A stretch of 64,000 bases of DNA. It comes from Ferrimonas pelagia. Its GTDB lineage: Bacteria; Pseudomonadota; Gammaproteobacteria; Enterobacterales; Shewanellaceae. The position numbers were made by a program, and so were the translations under genes. Shown here piece by piece: positions 8,769 through 17,863 of this stretch (its first letter is position 1; the number at the start of each line of letters is the position of its first letter). The DNA lies in assembly GCF_039543565.1 (NCBI RefSeq), contig NZ_BAABJZ010000098.1:34293-98292 (forward strand), in the 5' to 3' direction. The notes beneath the pieces are model-generated. The model ran no database searches and had not been told where the DNA came from. It saw only the letters and a list, made by a program, of their open reading frames with translations.

Positions 8769-8802
8769 AAAGCCAATTCGAATTCAGCTTCGAATTGGCT
8801 TT
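8769..8802 (+). terminator. 14-bp perfect hairpin after rseC, upstream of lepA
   Basis: Arms 8769-8782 and 8789-8802 are exact reverse complements around a six-base loop, ending in TTTTG. The position 88 bases after rseC and 90 before lepA fits termination of the rpoE operon or attenuation into lepA. The stem is AT-rich (two AATTCGAA blocks) and the T run is only four bases, so efficiency is uncertain. Confidence 0.6.
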
Positions 8803-8891
8803 TGTCAGATAAATTAGCGGTTAATGGCAGTCGCCCAAGGCGCCTTGTCCTTGATCCTTTGGTTCAGTTTTTTTGCGAAGTAGCGGCACCG

Positions 8892-10682
8892 ATGAAGCAT
8901 ATCCGTAATTTTTCGATCATTGCACACATCGATCACGGCAAGTCGACCTTGTCCGATCGTTTGATCCAGCACTGCGGCGGCTTGTCCGAGCGCGAAATGG
9001 AAGCCCAGGTTCTGGACTCCATGGATATTGAGCGTGAGCGTGGCATCACCATTAAGGCCCAGAGTGTGACCCTGGACTACAAAGCTCAGGATGGTGAAAC
9101 CTACCAGCTGAACTTCATTGATACCCCAGGTCACGTTGACTTCAGCTACGAAGTTTCCCGCTCTTTGGCGTCCTGTGAAGGTGCGCTGCTGGTGGTGGAC
9201 GCTGGTCAGGGGGTCGAAGCCCAGACATTGGCCAACTGCTACACCGCCATCGAGATGGATCTGGAAGTTTTGCCTATCCTCAACAAGATCGATCTGCCCC
9301 AGGCGGATCCGGATCGCGTTGCCGAAGAGATCGAAGACATCGTCGGCATCGATGCGATGGAAGCGGTGCGCTGCTCCGCCAAAACCGGCATTGGCATCGA
9401 AGATGTGCTTGAGTGCATCGTCCGTGATGTTCCGGCGCCGGAAGGCGATCCCGAGGCGCCACTGCAGGCGTCCATCATTGATTCCTGGTTTGACAACTAC
9501 CTGGGCGTGGTTTCTTTGGTTCGCATTAAAAACGGCAAACTAAAGAAGAACGATAAGATCAAGATCATGAGCACCGGCCAGGTTTGGGGCGTCGACCGTT
9601 TGGGGATCTTTACCCCGAAGCAGATCGACACTCAGGAGCTGAAGACCGGTGAAGTGGGCTGGGTGGTCTGTGGGATCAAAGAGATCCACGGTGCGCCAGT
9701 GGGCGATACCATCACCCACAACAAGCACGGTGCGACCGAAGCGCTGCCGGGCTTCCAGAAGGTTAAGCCACAGGTTTACGCCGGACTGTTCCCGATCTCC
9801 TCGGAAGACTATGAAGCCTTCCGTGATGCGCTGGCCAAGCTGTCGCTCAACGATGCTTCGCTGTTTTACGAGCCAGAAACCTCGGCGGCACTGGGTTTCG
9901 GCTTCCGTTGTGGCTTCCTGGGCATGCTGCACATGGAGATCATTCAGGAGCGTCTAGAGCGCGAATACAATCTGGATCTGATCACCACGGCACCAACGGT
10001 TATCTACAAGGTTAAGACGACGTCCGGCGAAGAGCTGATGGTGGATAACCCTTCGGGCTTGCCGGCTGTGAACAACATCGAGACCATTGCTGAGCCGATT
10101 GTGGAAGCCAATATTTTGGTGCCGCAAGAGTACTTGGGCAACGTGATCACTCTGTGTATTGAAAAGCGCGGTGTGCAGAAGGACATGACTTACCACGGTA
10201 AGCAGGTGGCGGTGAAGTATGAACTGCCGATGGCGGAAGTGGTGTTGGACTTCTTCGACCGTCTCAAATCCACCAGCCGCGGATACGCGTCGCTGGATTA
10301 CAGCTTTGTTCGCTTCCAAGAAGAGGACATGGTGCGGGTGGATGTGCTGATCAACGGCGATCGCGTCGATGCGCTGGCAATGATCACCCACAAAGACAAC
10401 GCCCAGTTCCGAGGCCGTCAGCTGGTGGAGAAGATGCGAGAGCTTATCCCACGGCAGATGTTCGACATCGCGATCCAGGCCTCCATTGGTAACCACATTA
10501 TTGCTCGCTCGAACGTGAAGGCGCTGCGTAAAGACGTGACCGCTAAGTGTTACGGCGGTGATGTAAGCCGTAAGAAAAAGCTGCTGCAGAAGCAAAAAGA
10601 AGGTAAGAAACGGATGAAGCAGGTGGGCAACGTAGAAGTGCCCCAGGAAGCCTTCTTGGCCATTTTGAAAGTCGGAGACTAA
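8892..10682 (+). CDS. lepA: LepA (EF4) ribosomal GTPase
   Basis: 596 residues from ATG 8892 (MKHIRNFSIIAHIDHGKSTL); an in-frame extension upstream to 8760 covers a hairpin and is not coding. G1 AHIDHGKST, G3 DTPGHVDF and G4 NKIDLP are intact. The C-terminal LepA-specific domain includes RSNVKALRKDVTAKCYGGDVSRKKKLLQKQKEGKKRMK. LepA acts on ribosomes in translation and 30S maturation. It heads the lepA-lepB-rnc-era-recO-pdxJ-acpS run; lepB follows after six bases. Confidence 0.98.
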   Translation: MKHIRNFSIIAHIDHGKSTLSDRLIQHCGGLSEREMEAQVLDSMDIERERGITIKAQSVTLDYKAQDGETYQLNFIDTPGHVDFSYEVSRSLASCEGALLVVDAGQGVEAQTLANCYTAIEMDLEVLPILNKIDLPQADPDRVAEEIEDIVGIDAMEAVRCSAKTGIGIEDVLECIVRDVPAPEGDPEAPLQASIIDSWFDNYLGVVSLVRIKNGKLKKNDKIKIMSTGQVWGVDRLGIFTPKQIDTQELKTGEVGWVVCGIKEIHGAPVGDTITHNKHGATEALPGFQKVKPQVYAGLFPISSEDYEAFRDALAKLSLNDASLFYEPETSAALGFGFRCGFLGMLHMEIIQERLEREYNLDLITTAPTVIYKVKTTSGEELMVDNPSGLPAVNNIETIAEPIVEANILVPQEYLGNVITLCIEKRGVQKDMTYHGKQVAVKYELPMAEVVLDFFDRLKSTSRGYASLDYSFVRFQEEDMVRVDVLINGDRVDALAMITHKDNAQFRGRQLVEKMRELIPRQMFDIAIQASIGNHIIARSNVKALRKDVTAKCYGGDVSRKKKLLQKQKEGKKRMKQVGNVEVPQEAFLAILKVGD

Positions 10683-10688
10683 TACTGC

Positions 10689-11618
10689 ATGGCAACCTTG
10701 TTCTCGCACCTGTTGGTGCTGTTGACCCTGATCACCGGATTGGTCTGGGCGTTTGATCATTTTCTGCTGCGGCCTAAGCGTTTGGCTGCGGTCGAGGCCT
10801 TCGATGCCAACGCTGGCTTGCAGTTGCCCGAAGCCAAGCGTGATGAACAACGCACCGAACTGATGCGGGAAGGGTGGTTTGCGGAAAACTGTCATTCGGT
10901 CTTTCCGGTGTTGGCCGTGGTTCTGGTGTTGCGCTCGTTTATCTACGAGCCGTTCCAGATCCCGTCGGGCTCGATGATGCCAACCTTGCTGGTCGGCGAC
11001 TTTATCCTGGTGGAGAAGTTTGCCTACGGCATCAAAGATCCGGTTCTGCGCAAGACGCTGGTCGAAACCGGCCAGCCGAAGCGGGGCGATGTGGCGGTGT
11101 TTAAATACCCACAGGATCCGCGCATTGATTACATCAAGCGGATCGTCGGCCTGCCGGGCGATCGGGTGATCTACAGTAATAAAGAGCTCTACATTCAGCC
11201 GGCTTGCGTCAGTGGTACTGAGTGTCAGCCGATGCAGAAGCTGTCACGTGCTCAGGTCAATCGAGGCGAGTTCGTCGATGGGGGCGTCGAGTTACTCCGT
11301 TACCGGGAGGTGCTGGGCGACGTAACCCACGATATCTTGATCGATCCGAGCAAGCCGGCCATGAACCAGTATTTTTATCCGCAAAGCGGCACTAAGACCG
11401 GTGAATGGGTTGTACCGGAAGGCCAGTACTTCGCGATCGGCGATAACCGAGACAACAGCGCTGATGGCCGTTTCTGGGGCTTTATCGACGAGGAGTTGTT
11501 GGTGGGCAAAGCGGTATTTATCTGGATGTCTTTTGAATTTGAACGTGGGCATGACAGCCTGTTGCCCGGTTGGATCCCAACCGGCGTTCGTTTTAACCGG
11601 ATCGGAGGCCTTGAGTGA
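10689..11618 (+). CDS. lepB: Signal peptidase I LepB
   Basis: 309-residue inner-membrane peptidase that removes signal peptides from exported proteins. Two N-terminal membrane segments (residues about 3-20 and 60-78) precede the catalytic domain. The Ser nucleophile is in IPSGSMMPTLLVGD and the general-base Lys in DYIKRIVGLPGDRV; box E is GDNRDNSADGRFWG. Length is slightly below the E. coli protein (324). Its stop overlaps the GTG start of rnc by four bases, indicating translational coupling. Confidence 0.97.
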   Translation: MATLFSHLLVLLTLITGLVWAFDHFLLRPKRLAAVEAFDANAGLQLPEAKRDEQRTELMREGWFAENCHSVFPVLAVVLVLRSFIYEPFQIPSGSMMPTLLVGDFILVEKFAYGIKDPVLRKTLVETGQPKRGDVAVFKYPQDPRIDYIKRIVGLPGDRVIYSNKELYIQPACVSGTECQPMQKLSRAQVNRGEFVDGGVELLRYREVLGDVTHDILIDPSKPAMNQYFYPQSGTKTGEWVVPEGQYFAIGDNRDNSADGRFWGFIDEELLVGKAVFIWMSFEFERGHDSLLPGWIPTGVRFNRIGGLE

Positions 11619-12292
11619 TTCAGGCGAACCTCAAACGTTTGCAGGATGCGCTGGACTATCAATTCAAGGATTTGAATTTGCTGAAGCTGGCCCTAACCCA
11701 CCGCAGTGCGGCGGGCCAGCATAATGAACGCCTTGAGTATCTGGGCGACGCGGTGCTGTCGATGGTGGTTGCGGAAGATCTGTACTTGCGCTTCCCGAAG
11801 GTCAGTGAAGGCGATATGACCCGGATGCGGGCGACCTTGGTGAAGGGCGTGACCCTAGCCGAGATCGGCCGCGAGTTGGTGTTGTCCGAGGTGATCCGCT
11901 TAGGCCCGGGCGAGCTTAAGTCCGGCGGTTTTCGCCGTGAGTCGATCCTGGCGGATGCGGTTGAAGCGATCATCGGCGCCGTGTTCCTCGACGGCGGGGT
12001 GGAGCAGGCCAAACAGTTGATCCTCGGATTGTACAAAGACCGACTCGATGCGATCAAGCCGGGCAGCCGGCAGAAAGATCCTAAGACCCGATTGCAGGAG
12101 TATCTGCAGGGGCGCAAGAAAGCGCTGCCAACCTATACCGTGATTGCCGTGGAAGGGGATGCCCACGACCAAACCTTTACCGTGAGCTGTCAGGTGGAAG
12201 ATCTGGCTGATGCTGTGATCGGCCGTGGCGGCTCGCGCCGTAAGGCTGAGCAGGAAGCCGCCGCCCAGACACTGGAGTTACTGATCCCATGA
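11615..12292 (+). CDS. rnc: Ribonuclease III
   Basis: 225 residues, GTG start overlapping lepB. The catalytic domain has the signature NERLEYLGDAVLS and a later ADAVEAIIGAVFLDGG with the second metal-binding acidic residues. The C-terminal double-stranded RNA-binding domain runs from about residue 152 (DPKTRLQEYLQ ... GRGGSRRKAEQEAAAQTL). It processes rRNA precursors and many mRNAs; in E. coli it also cleaves its own leader. The stop overlaps the era start (ATGA). Confidence 0.98.
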   Translation: MIQANLKRLQDALDYQFKDLNLLKLALTHRSAAGQHNERLEYLGDAVLSMVVAEDLYLRFPKVSEGDMTRMRATLVKGVTLAEIGRELVLSEVIRLGPGELKSGGFRRESILADAVEAIIGAVFLDGGVEQAKQLILGLYKDRLDAIKPGSRQKDPKTRLQEYLQGRKKALPTYTVIAVEGDAHDQTFTVSCQVEDLADAVIGRGGSRRKAEQEAAAQTLELLIP

Positions 12293-13194
12293 CCGATACC
12301 ACCTATTGCGGCTTTGTTGCCATCGTTGGGCGCCCCAATGTGGGCAAATCCACCCTGCTGAACCGGATCCTGGGTCAGAAGGTGAGCATTACGTCACGCA
12401 AGCCGCAGACCACTCGGCATCGCATCATGGGGATCCACACCGAAGGGTCTCACCAGACCATCTTCGTCGATACCCCTGGGCTGCACAAAGAGGAAAAGCG
12501 CACCATCAACCGACTGATGAACCGGGCGGCGGCCAGCTCCATCGGTGACGTTGAGATGGTGGTGATGATGGTCGAAGGCACCAAGTGGACCGAAGACGAT
12601 CAGATGGTGCTCAATAAGATCAAGCGTGGCTCCGGCGGTCGGAAGACCATTCTGGTGGTCAATAAGATCGATCAGGTCAAAGACCGGGCCGAGCTGATGC
12701 CGCATCTGCAGTGGCTGCAAAGCCAATTTGATTTTGATGCCATCATTCCGATGTCGGCGGGCAAAGGGGACGATCCGCAGACCATTGTTAAGATGGCGCA
12801 GGAGCTGCTCCCTGAGTGCATCCACTACTTCCCGGAAGACTATGTCACCGATCGCAGCTCCCGCTTTATGGCGGCTGAGATCCTGCGCGAAAAGCTGATC
12901 CGTTTCCTCGGTGATGAACTGCCCTACTCGCTGAATGTCGAGATCGAGCAGTTTGCCATGGATGAAAAGGGCACCTATCACATCAATGCCTTGATCTTGG
13001 TTGAGCGTGAAGGCCAGAAGCGCATGGTGATCGGCAATAAGGGCGAGAAGATCAAAACCATTGGTCAGCAGGCGCGCCTGGACATGCAAGAGATGTTCGA
13101 CACCAAGGTGTACCTGGAGACTTGGGTCAAGGTGAAGTCGGGCTGGGCCGACGACGAACGGGCACTGCGAAGCCTGGGTTATGGCGACGACTGA
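12289..13194 (+). CDS. era: Era, 30S-assembly GTPase
   Basis: 301 residues. GTPase motifs: G1 GRPNVGKSTLLN, G3 DTPGLH and G4 NKID. The C-terminal KH domain contains RMVIGNKGEKIKTIGQQAR, which binds the 3' end of 16S rRNA. It couples ribosome maturation to cell cycle progress at the membrane. It overlaps rnc by four bases and recO by 14 bases. Confidence 0.98.
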   Translation: MTDTTYCGFVAIVGRPNVGKSTLLNRILGQKVSITSRKPQTTRHRIMGIHTEGSHQTIFVDTPGLHKEEKRTINRLMNRAAASSIGDVEMVVMMVEGTKWTEDDQMVLNKIKRGSGGRKTILVVNKIDQVKDRAELMPHLQWLQSQFDFDAIIPMSAGKGDDPQTIVKMAQELLPECIHYFPEDYVTDRSSRFMAAEILREKLIRFLGDELPYSLNVEIEQFAMDEKGTYHINALILVEREGQKRMVIGNKGEKIKTIGQQARLDMQEMFDTKVYLETWVKVKSGWADDERALRSLGYGDD

Positions 13195-13900
13195 GCCGCT
13201 CAGTCGAGCCTACCTGCTCCACGCCCGGCCTTACCGGGAAACCAGTCTGCTACTGGATCTCCTCTGCGAGGATCACGGCCGCATTGCGGCCGTGGCTCGT
13301 GTTGGCGGCCGCACCGGCCAAGCCAAGAGATCTCAGTTACAACCCTTCCGCCCGTTGCTGGTCGGCCTGTCCGGTCACTCCTCTTTGCGCACTCTCAGCC
13401 AGCTCGATGCCCCCAGCCTGCCTTTGCCCATTACCGGTGATGCGCTGTTCGGCGGGCTCTATATCAACGAGCTGTGCCAACGTCTGTTGTCGGAAGGGCA
13501 GGCGTTGGAGGGGCTGTTTGAATCCTATCATCAGGCGTTGATGGCGCTAGCCGCCGAGCAGGAGTTGCAGCGCTGCCTGCGCCATTTTGAGCTGCGGTTG
13601 TTGCAGAGCCAGGGCCACCTGCCGCCGTTATGGCAGGATGCGCAGGGCATTGATATTGTTGCCCAGCAACATTACGCTTGGCGCACCGGCGTCGGTATGC
13701 TGCCGATCGCCGGTGTCGGCTACTGTGGTGAGATGTTGCTGGCTTGGCAAAAGCAGGCCTTAGCAACGCCCGAGCAGTTGCGACAAGCAAAACATCTGAT
13801 CCGAACCGTGCTGCGGCCACTGCTTGGTAACAAGCCGCTGCACAGCAGGACGCTATTCCAAAAACAACGAGGACGACATGAGCATTCTTCTGGGCGTTAA
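13181..13900 (+). CDS. recO: RecO recombination mediator
   Basis: 239 residues. The N-terminal OB fold shows SRAYLLHARPYRETSLLLDLLCEDHGRIAAVARGGR-like sequence; the helical C-terminal domain follows with LRHFELRLLQ. RecO works with RecR and RecF to load RecA on SSB-coated gapped DNA. The start lies inside the end of era, and its own 3' end overlaps pdxJ by 23 bases, typical of this packed operon. No zinc Cys cluster is apparent, as in other gammaproteobacterial RecO. Confidence 0.95.
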   Translation: MATTEPLSRAYLLHARPYRETSLLLDLLCEDHGRIAAVARVGGRTGQAKRSQLQPFRPLLVGLSGHSSLRTLSQLDAPSLPLPITGDALFGGLYINELCQRLLSEGQALEGLFESYHQALMALAAEQELQRCLRHFELRLLQSQGHLPPLWQDAQGIDIVAQQHYAWRTGVGMLPIAGVGYCGEMLLAWQKQALATPEQLRQAKHLIRTVLRPLLGNKPLHSRTLFQKQRGRHEHSSGR

Positions 13901-14612
13901 CATCGACCATATCGCGACCCTGCGCCAGGCGCGGGGGACCAACTACCCGGATCCCGTTCATGCCGCCGCCATTGCCGAGATGGCCGGCGCGGATGGCATC
14001 ACGATCCACTTACGTGAGGATCGCCGTCATATTGTCGATCGGGATGTTGAGGTGCTGGCGCAAACCTTGAAGACCCGCATGAATCTGGAGATGGCCGTAA
14101 CCGACGAGATGCTGGCCATCGCCGAGCGTATCAAACCGACCTACGTCTGCCTGGTGCCGGAGAAGCGCGAAGAGCTGACCACCGAGGGCGGTCTGGATGT
14201 GGCCGGTCAGTTGGCTAAGATCACCCAGGCGGTGTCACGTCTGGCGGCGCAGAGCATCAAGGTGTCGCTGTTTATCGATGCGGATCCAGTCCAAATTGAT
14301 GCGGCGGTGGCCGCTGGTGCGCCTTATATTGAGATCCACACCGGCGCTTACGCTGACGCCGAGAGTGACGCCGAGCAAGCGGCGGAGCTGGCGCGTATCG
14401 CCGAAGGTGCGCGTTATGCCGCTGGCAAGGGCTTGATCGTCAATGCCGGTCACGGCCTGCACTATCACAACGTCAAGCCGATCGCCGCCATCCCGGAGTT
14501 TTATGAGCTGAACATCGGCCACGCCATCATCGCCCGAGCCGCGTTGGAGGGGTTGGCGCCGGCGGTGCGTGAGATGAAGCAATTAATGCAGCAGGCCCGT
14601 CAGGGGATCTGA
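13878..14612 (+). CDS. pdxJ: Pyridoxine 5'-phosphate synthase PdxJ
   Basis: 244 residues from ATG 13878 (MSILLGVNIDHIATLRQARG); the in-frame extension back to TTG 13824 only covers recO. It condenses 1-deoxyxylulose 5-phosphate with aminoacetone 3-phosphate to make vitamin B6. Conserved NIDHIATLR, TIHLREDRRHI, LVPEKREELTTEGGLDV and the C-terminal NAGHGLHYHNV are all present. Start supported by ACGAGGACGAC before ATG. The stop overlaps the acpS start by one base (TGATG). Confidence 0.97.
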   Translation: MSILLGVNIDHIATLRQARGTNYPDPVHAAAIAEMAGADGITIHLREDRRHIVDRDVEVLAQTLKTRMNLEMAVTDEMLAIAERIKPTYVCLVPEKREELTTEGGLDVAGQLAKITQAVSRLAAQSIKVSLFIDADPVQIDAAVAAGAPYIEIHTGAYADAESDAEQAAELARIAEGARYAAGKGLIVNAGHGLHYHNVKPIAAIPEFYELNIGHAIIARAALEGLAPAVREMKQLMQQARQGI

Positions 14613-15004
14613 TGGCGATCCTAGGGTTGGGTACCGACATCGTTGAGATCGCCCGGTTTAGCGAGCGACTTGAGCGTATGGGCGAGGAGAAGGCGGAACG
14701 CTTTGCCGCTCGGATCCTGACCCCGGATGAGCTGGAGGCCTGGCTGACTCACAGCGATCCGGCCCGGCTTCTGGCCAAGCGCTTTGCGGTCAAAGAGGCG
14801 GCGGCCAAGGCCCTTGGCACCGGCATTGGTCGCGGTGTGTCGTTCCAGCATATCGAGTTGTGCCATGACGCGTGGGGCGCGCCCCAGTTGCAGTTGAGTG
14901 ACGGAGCGTTGGAGCGTTTGCGTCAACTCGGTGGCCAGCATTGTCACGTGAGCCTGTCTGATGAGCGACACTACGCGATGGCCACGGTGATCCTGGAGCG
15001 TTAA
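14612..15004 (+). CDS. acpS: Holo-ACP synthase AcpS
   Basis: 130 residues. Transfers 4'-phosphopantetheine from CoA to acyl carrier protein. Signature residues GLGTDIVEIAR (metal-binding Asp) and LAKRFAVKEAAAKALGTGIG (Glu) are intact. It ends the lepA-to-acpS run, with a stem-loop terminator beginning 27 bases after the stop. Confidence 0.97.
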   Translation: MAILGLGTDIVEIARFSERLERMGEEKAERFAARILTPDELEAWLTHSDPARLLAKRFAVKEAAAKALGTGIGRGVSFQHIELCHDAWGAPQLQLSDGALERLRQLGGQHCHVSLSDERHYAMATVILER

Positions 15005-15030
15005 CCGCCGAGTGCCTACGTTGACCCGAC

Positions 15031-15056
15031 AAGCCGCACCTACCGTGCGGCTTTTT
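15031..15056 (+). terminator. Rho-independent terminator after acpS
   Basis: Nine-base-pair stem AAGCCGCAC (15031-15039) / GTGCGGCTT (15045-15053) with a five-base loop and a T run (15052-15056). It closes the lepA-acpS operon. Confidence 0.9.
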
Positions 15057-15097
15057 CAATGGTGCCGATCGGATGATGGGAGTGTGACTGGTATAAA

Positions 15098-15487
15098 TTA
15101 AAATTGATACTTAGCGGTCAGGGCCAGGGCAAGTTGATCGGTCAGTGCCAAGCCTTCGTTGTGGCTGAGATCGAGCACAAAGGTGGCGCGGCCTTGGACG
15201 AGGCCACCGCCAAAGCGGGCTTGCCAGCGCGTTGCAGCGGAGGGCCGGGGCTGATAGCGGGCGACGGGGGCGAGTTGCGTGCCGATAAACCAGTTGCGGC
15301 GTTCACTGCCAAATTGAAGCAGTGGCACTAAGCGGGCTGGCTCAGGCATGCCGGGTTGACTGGTTAGGTTCCAAGCAAAGGGATCGGTTCGACCGTGCGA
15401 AGCGGGTTCGTTGCCATAGGCGGGTATCGACAATGCCGCCAAGCACAAGCTCGCGATGGGTGCCCACACACTTCCCTGCCAGGACAT
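15098..15487 (-). CDS. Secreted protein of unknown function downstream of corB
   Basis: 129 residues from the ATG at 15487. A signal peptide is visible (SWQGSVWAPIASLCLAALSIPAYG-NE). The mature part has alternating hydrophobic and polar residues (FIGTQLAPVARYQ, ATRWQARFGGGL, ATFVLDLSHNEGLAL) and ends in KYQF. A C-terminal aromatic residue and amphipathic strands are typical of small outer-membrane beta-barrels, so that is the best guess. It lies 43 bases downstream of corB on the same strand. I do not recognise a family. Confidence 0.6.
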   Translation of the reverse strand: MSWQGSVWAPIASLCLAALSIPAYGNEPASHGRTDPFAWNLTSQPGMPEPARLVPLLQFGSERRNWFIGTQLAPVARYQPRPSAATRWQARFGGGLVQGRATFVLDLSHNEGLALTDQLALALTAKYQF

Positions 15488-15530
15488 AGCATGCCTCCGT
15501 TGATGCCGGAGGTTAAGTGTAGCAGCGGTT

Positions 15531-16799
15531 TTAACCGGTGGGCTGGATCCGCACAAACTTGACCATGTTTTCGGCCACCTCGACGACCTCAAGGTTATGG
15601 CCCGCGACGTTCAGGCGAGTGCCCGGGGCGGGGATCTCCTCCAACTGCTCCAAGATTAAGCCGTTCAGGGTCTTGGGGCCGTCGGTTGGCAGGCTCCAGG
15701 CGGTCTCTCGATTGAAGTCACGCAGGGTGATGCTGGCATCCACCAACAGATTCCCGTCGGCTTCGCGGGTAATGTCTTCGCTGGGCGGGGTTTGCAGCCC
15801 GGTGGTGAAGTCGCCGACGATCTCTTCGAGGATGTCTTCGAGTGTGACCAGTCCCTGGATGTCACCATACTCATCGACCACCAAGCCAATGCGCTCTTTG
15901 GCCCGTTGGAACTTGAGCAGCTGCACATTGAGAGGGGTGCCTTCGGGGATGAAGTAGATCTCTCTCACCGCGCGCAGCAAGGTGCCTTTATCGGTGTCTT
16001 TTTGATGCTCTTTGGTGAGCAGACGCAGCACGTCGCTCAGATGAACAAAACCCACCACATCGTCGATGTTGTCGCGATAGAGCAGCACTCGGGTGTGTGG
16101 GCTGTGGGTCAGCTGACGGATAATGGCGCGATAATCGTCGTTGATGTCGATGGCGTACAGCTCGGCCCGGGGGATCATGATGTCCTCGACCGTGACCTTT
16201 TCCAGATCCAAAATGGAGACCAGCATCTCGCGGTGCCGGCGCGGGATCATACCGCCAGCCTCATGCACCACAGAGCGTAGTTCTTCAGGCGAAAGGTGAT
16301 CGTCATTGCCGCTGCTGTGCCTGACCCCCATCAGTCGCAGTAAGCCGTTGCTGATCAGGTTAATGAAAAAGACGAAGGGGTAGCAGAGGCTCATCAGCGG
16401 TCGCAGCACGATGCTGTTGGGGTAGGCCAGCTTCTCCGGGTAACGAGCGGCGAAGGTTTTTGGGGTTACCTCGGCGAAGATCAGGACGATAAAGGTGAGC
16501 GCACCGGTGGCCACTGCGGGACCCCAATCGCCGAACCAACGCTGGCAGATGATGGTGGCTAATGAGGCGGCTGCGATGTTGACCACGTTATTGCCGATCA
16601 GGATCAGGCCGATCAATCTATCCGGGCGCTGGAGCAGACGCTCAGCCCGCTGGGCCCCGCTGTGGCCGTGTTGGGCCAGGTGTCGCAACCGATAGCGGTT
16701 GAGCGACATCATGGCGGTTTCCGTACCGGAGAAAAAGGCGGAGATAATGATCAGGGTTGTCAGGATCAGCAGTAAGCTGTTGGTGGAGATGGCGTCCAA
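15531..16799 (-). CDS. corB: CorB/YfjD, CNNM-CorC family membrane protein
   Basis: 422 residues, starting at TTG. The N-terminal DUF21/CNNM membrane domain has SAFFSGTETAMMSLNRYRLRHL and IGNNVVNIAAASLAT; the CBS pair follows (VEDIMIPRAELYAID and GLVTLEDILEEIVGDF); a CorC-HlyC domain closes the protein. Homologues are linked to magnesium transport or efflux. The position between ypjD/ffh and the upstream operons matches E. coli, where yfjD lies next to ypjD. Confidence 0.93.
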   Translation of the reverse strand: MDAISTNSLLLILTTLIIISAFFSGTETAMMSLNRYRLRHLAQHGHSGAQRAERLLQRPDRLIGLILIGNNVVNIAAASLATIICQRWFGDWGPAVATGALTFIVLIFAEVTPKTFAARYPEKLAYPNSIVLRPLMSLCYPFVFFINLISNGLLRLMGVRHSSGNDDHLSPEELRSVVHEAGGMIPRRHREMLVSILDLEKVTVEDIMIPRAELYAIDINDDYRAIIRQLTHSPHTRVLLYRDNIDDVVGFVHLSDVLRLLTKEHQKDTDKGTLLRAVREIYFIPEGTPLNVQLLKFQRAKERIGLVVDEYGDIQGLVTLEDILEEIVGDFTTGLQTPPSEDITREADGNLLVDASITLRDFNRETAWSLPTDGPKTLNGLILEQLEEIPAPGTRLNVAGHNLEVVEVAENMVKFVRIQPTG

Positions 16800-16883
16800 C
16801 GGGGTTTCTCAAAAGGCCTATGAGCTTCACATGAAACGGCGAAGCGCCCCGAGTGTCAAGAACTGCGGAGCGCGAGAGGGGAA

Positions 16884-17672
16884 TTAGTTGAGGATCAGCT
16901 CTTTCACGACCCGACTACCGAAGTAAGCCAAGGTTAAAATGGCGGCGCCACTCAGGCTGTAGGCCACGGCGGTGCGGATCCGTACCCCTCGGGTATGATG
17001 TTGCAATAGCATGGTGCCGTACAGGCCCCAGGCCAGCATCGACAGGATGGCCTTATGGCCCTTGCCGTCACCGAGAAAGTTGTCGAGAAACACCCAGCCT
17101 GTCAGCAGACCGGCACTGAGCAGAACAAAGCCAACCCAGATGAAGTGATACAGTTGTTTCTCGACCGTCATTAAGGGGGGCAGGGCGGTATTGAGCATCA
17201 ATTGGCGATCTTTGAGGCGACGGTCGATCCCGGCCAACTGCAGCGCGTAGAGGGCAGCCAGCAGCATGACCGCGTAGGCGAGCATGGCGAGGAAGACGTG
17301 GATCAATATCGCCGGCTCGGCTTCGAAATGGGTGATGTAGCTGGGCGGCAGCAGCCAGAGGGCGGCGACCGCTAAGATCGCCCCGGCGTACACCGCCGGC
17401 GCGGCGATCAACACCTTGAGGCGTGGCATCATGACGGTGATGGCCGCAGTAATAAACCAGATCAGCAGGGATAGGGTGTTGGTCAGGCTGAAGTTTTGCC
17501 CTTCTTTTACCATGATGGCATCCGTCAGCGCGACGGCGTGGGCCAACAGCGCCAGAGTGGCGATGACGGTGATCGGCTTCCGTTGGGGCCCCTGGGGGTG
17601 TAATAGGCGGGACGCCAAGAGGGCGAAAGCGATGACGTATCCTAAGATCGCCGCGACTGCGAATAACTCCAT
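16884..17672 (-). CDS. ypjD: YpjD, cytochrome c assembly (CcsA/CcmC-like) membrane protein
   Basis: 262 residues from ATG 17672 (MELFAVAAILGYVI), equal to the E. coli length; the in-frame extension to 17732 lacks support. Eight hydrophobic segments are visible, with conserved His residues at IHVFLAMLAYAVML, ILSMLAWGLYG and HHTRGVR, and a WVFLDNF segment. The family is related to heme-handling CcsA/CcmC proteins, but the specific role of YpjD is not established. It is divergent from ffh, as in E. coli. Confidence 0.9.
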   Translation of the reverse strand: MELFAVAAILGYVIAFALLASRLLHPQGPQRKPITVIATLALLAHAVALTDAIMVKEGQNFSLTNTLSLLIWFITAAITVMMPRLKVLIAAPAVYAGAILAVAALWLLPPSYITHFEAEPAILIHVFLAMLAYAVMLLAALYALQLAGIDRRLKDRQLMLNTALPPLMTVEKQLYHFIWVGFVLLSAGLLTGWVFLDNFLGDGKGHKAILSMLAWGLYGTMLLQHHTRGVRIRTAVAYSLSGAAILTLAYFGSRVVKELILN

Positions 17673-17797
17673 GTGATCCCTTTTCGCATTAATTTGTTCA
17701 GGCCGTTGCCTAAACCCAAACTCTGTTAGCAACAGCTTATCATGGGGTTAACCCTTTGCGCATCGGGGCAATGGCCACAGATGTGATCTGCGCTGGA

Positions 17798-17827
17798 TTG
17801 AGTTTATTTCCCTGCCATCGCTATAAT
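17798..17827 (+). promoter_or_regulatory. Candidate sigma-70 promoter of ffh
   Basis: TTGAGT (17798-17803), 18-base spacer, perfect TATAAT (17822-17827), 37 bases before the ffh ATG. Located in the divergent ypjD-ffh region. Predicted by match only. Confidence 0.6.
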
Positions 17828-17863
17828 GGCGGCTTATTCCTATTGAGTGGTACAGCACAGGCG

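Noticed and set aside
15080..15096. GAGTGTGACTGGTATAA resembles the right end of the 61.5 kb MITE-like element (15 of 17 bases)
   Set aside because: No matching inverted left end within several hundred bases, so it may be chance or an old remnant.
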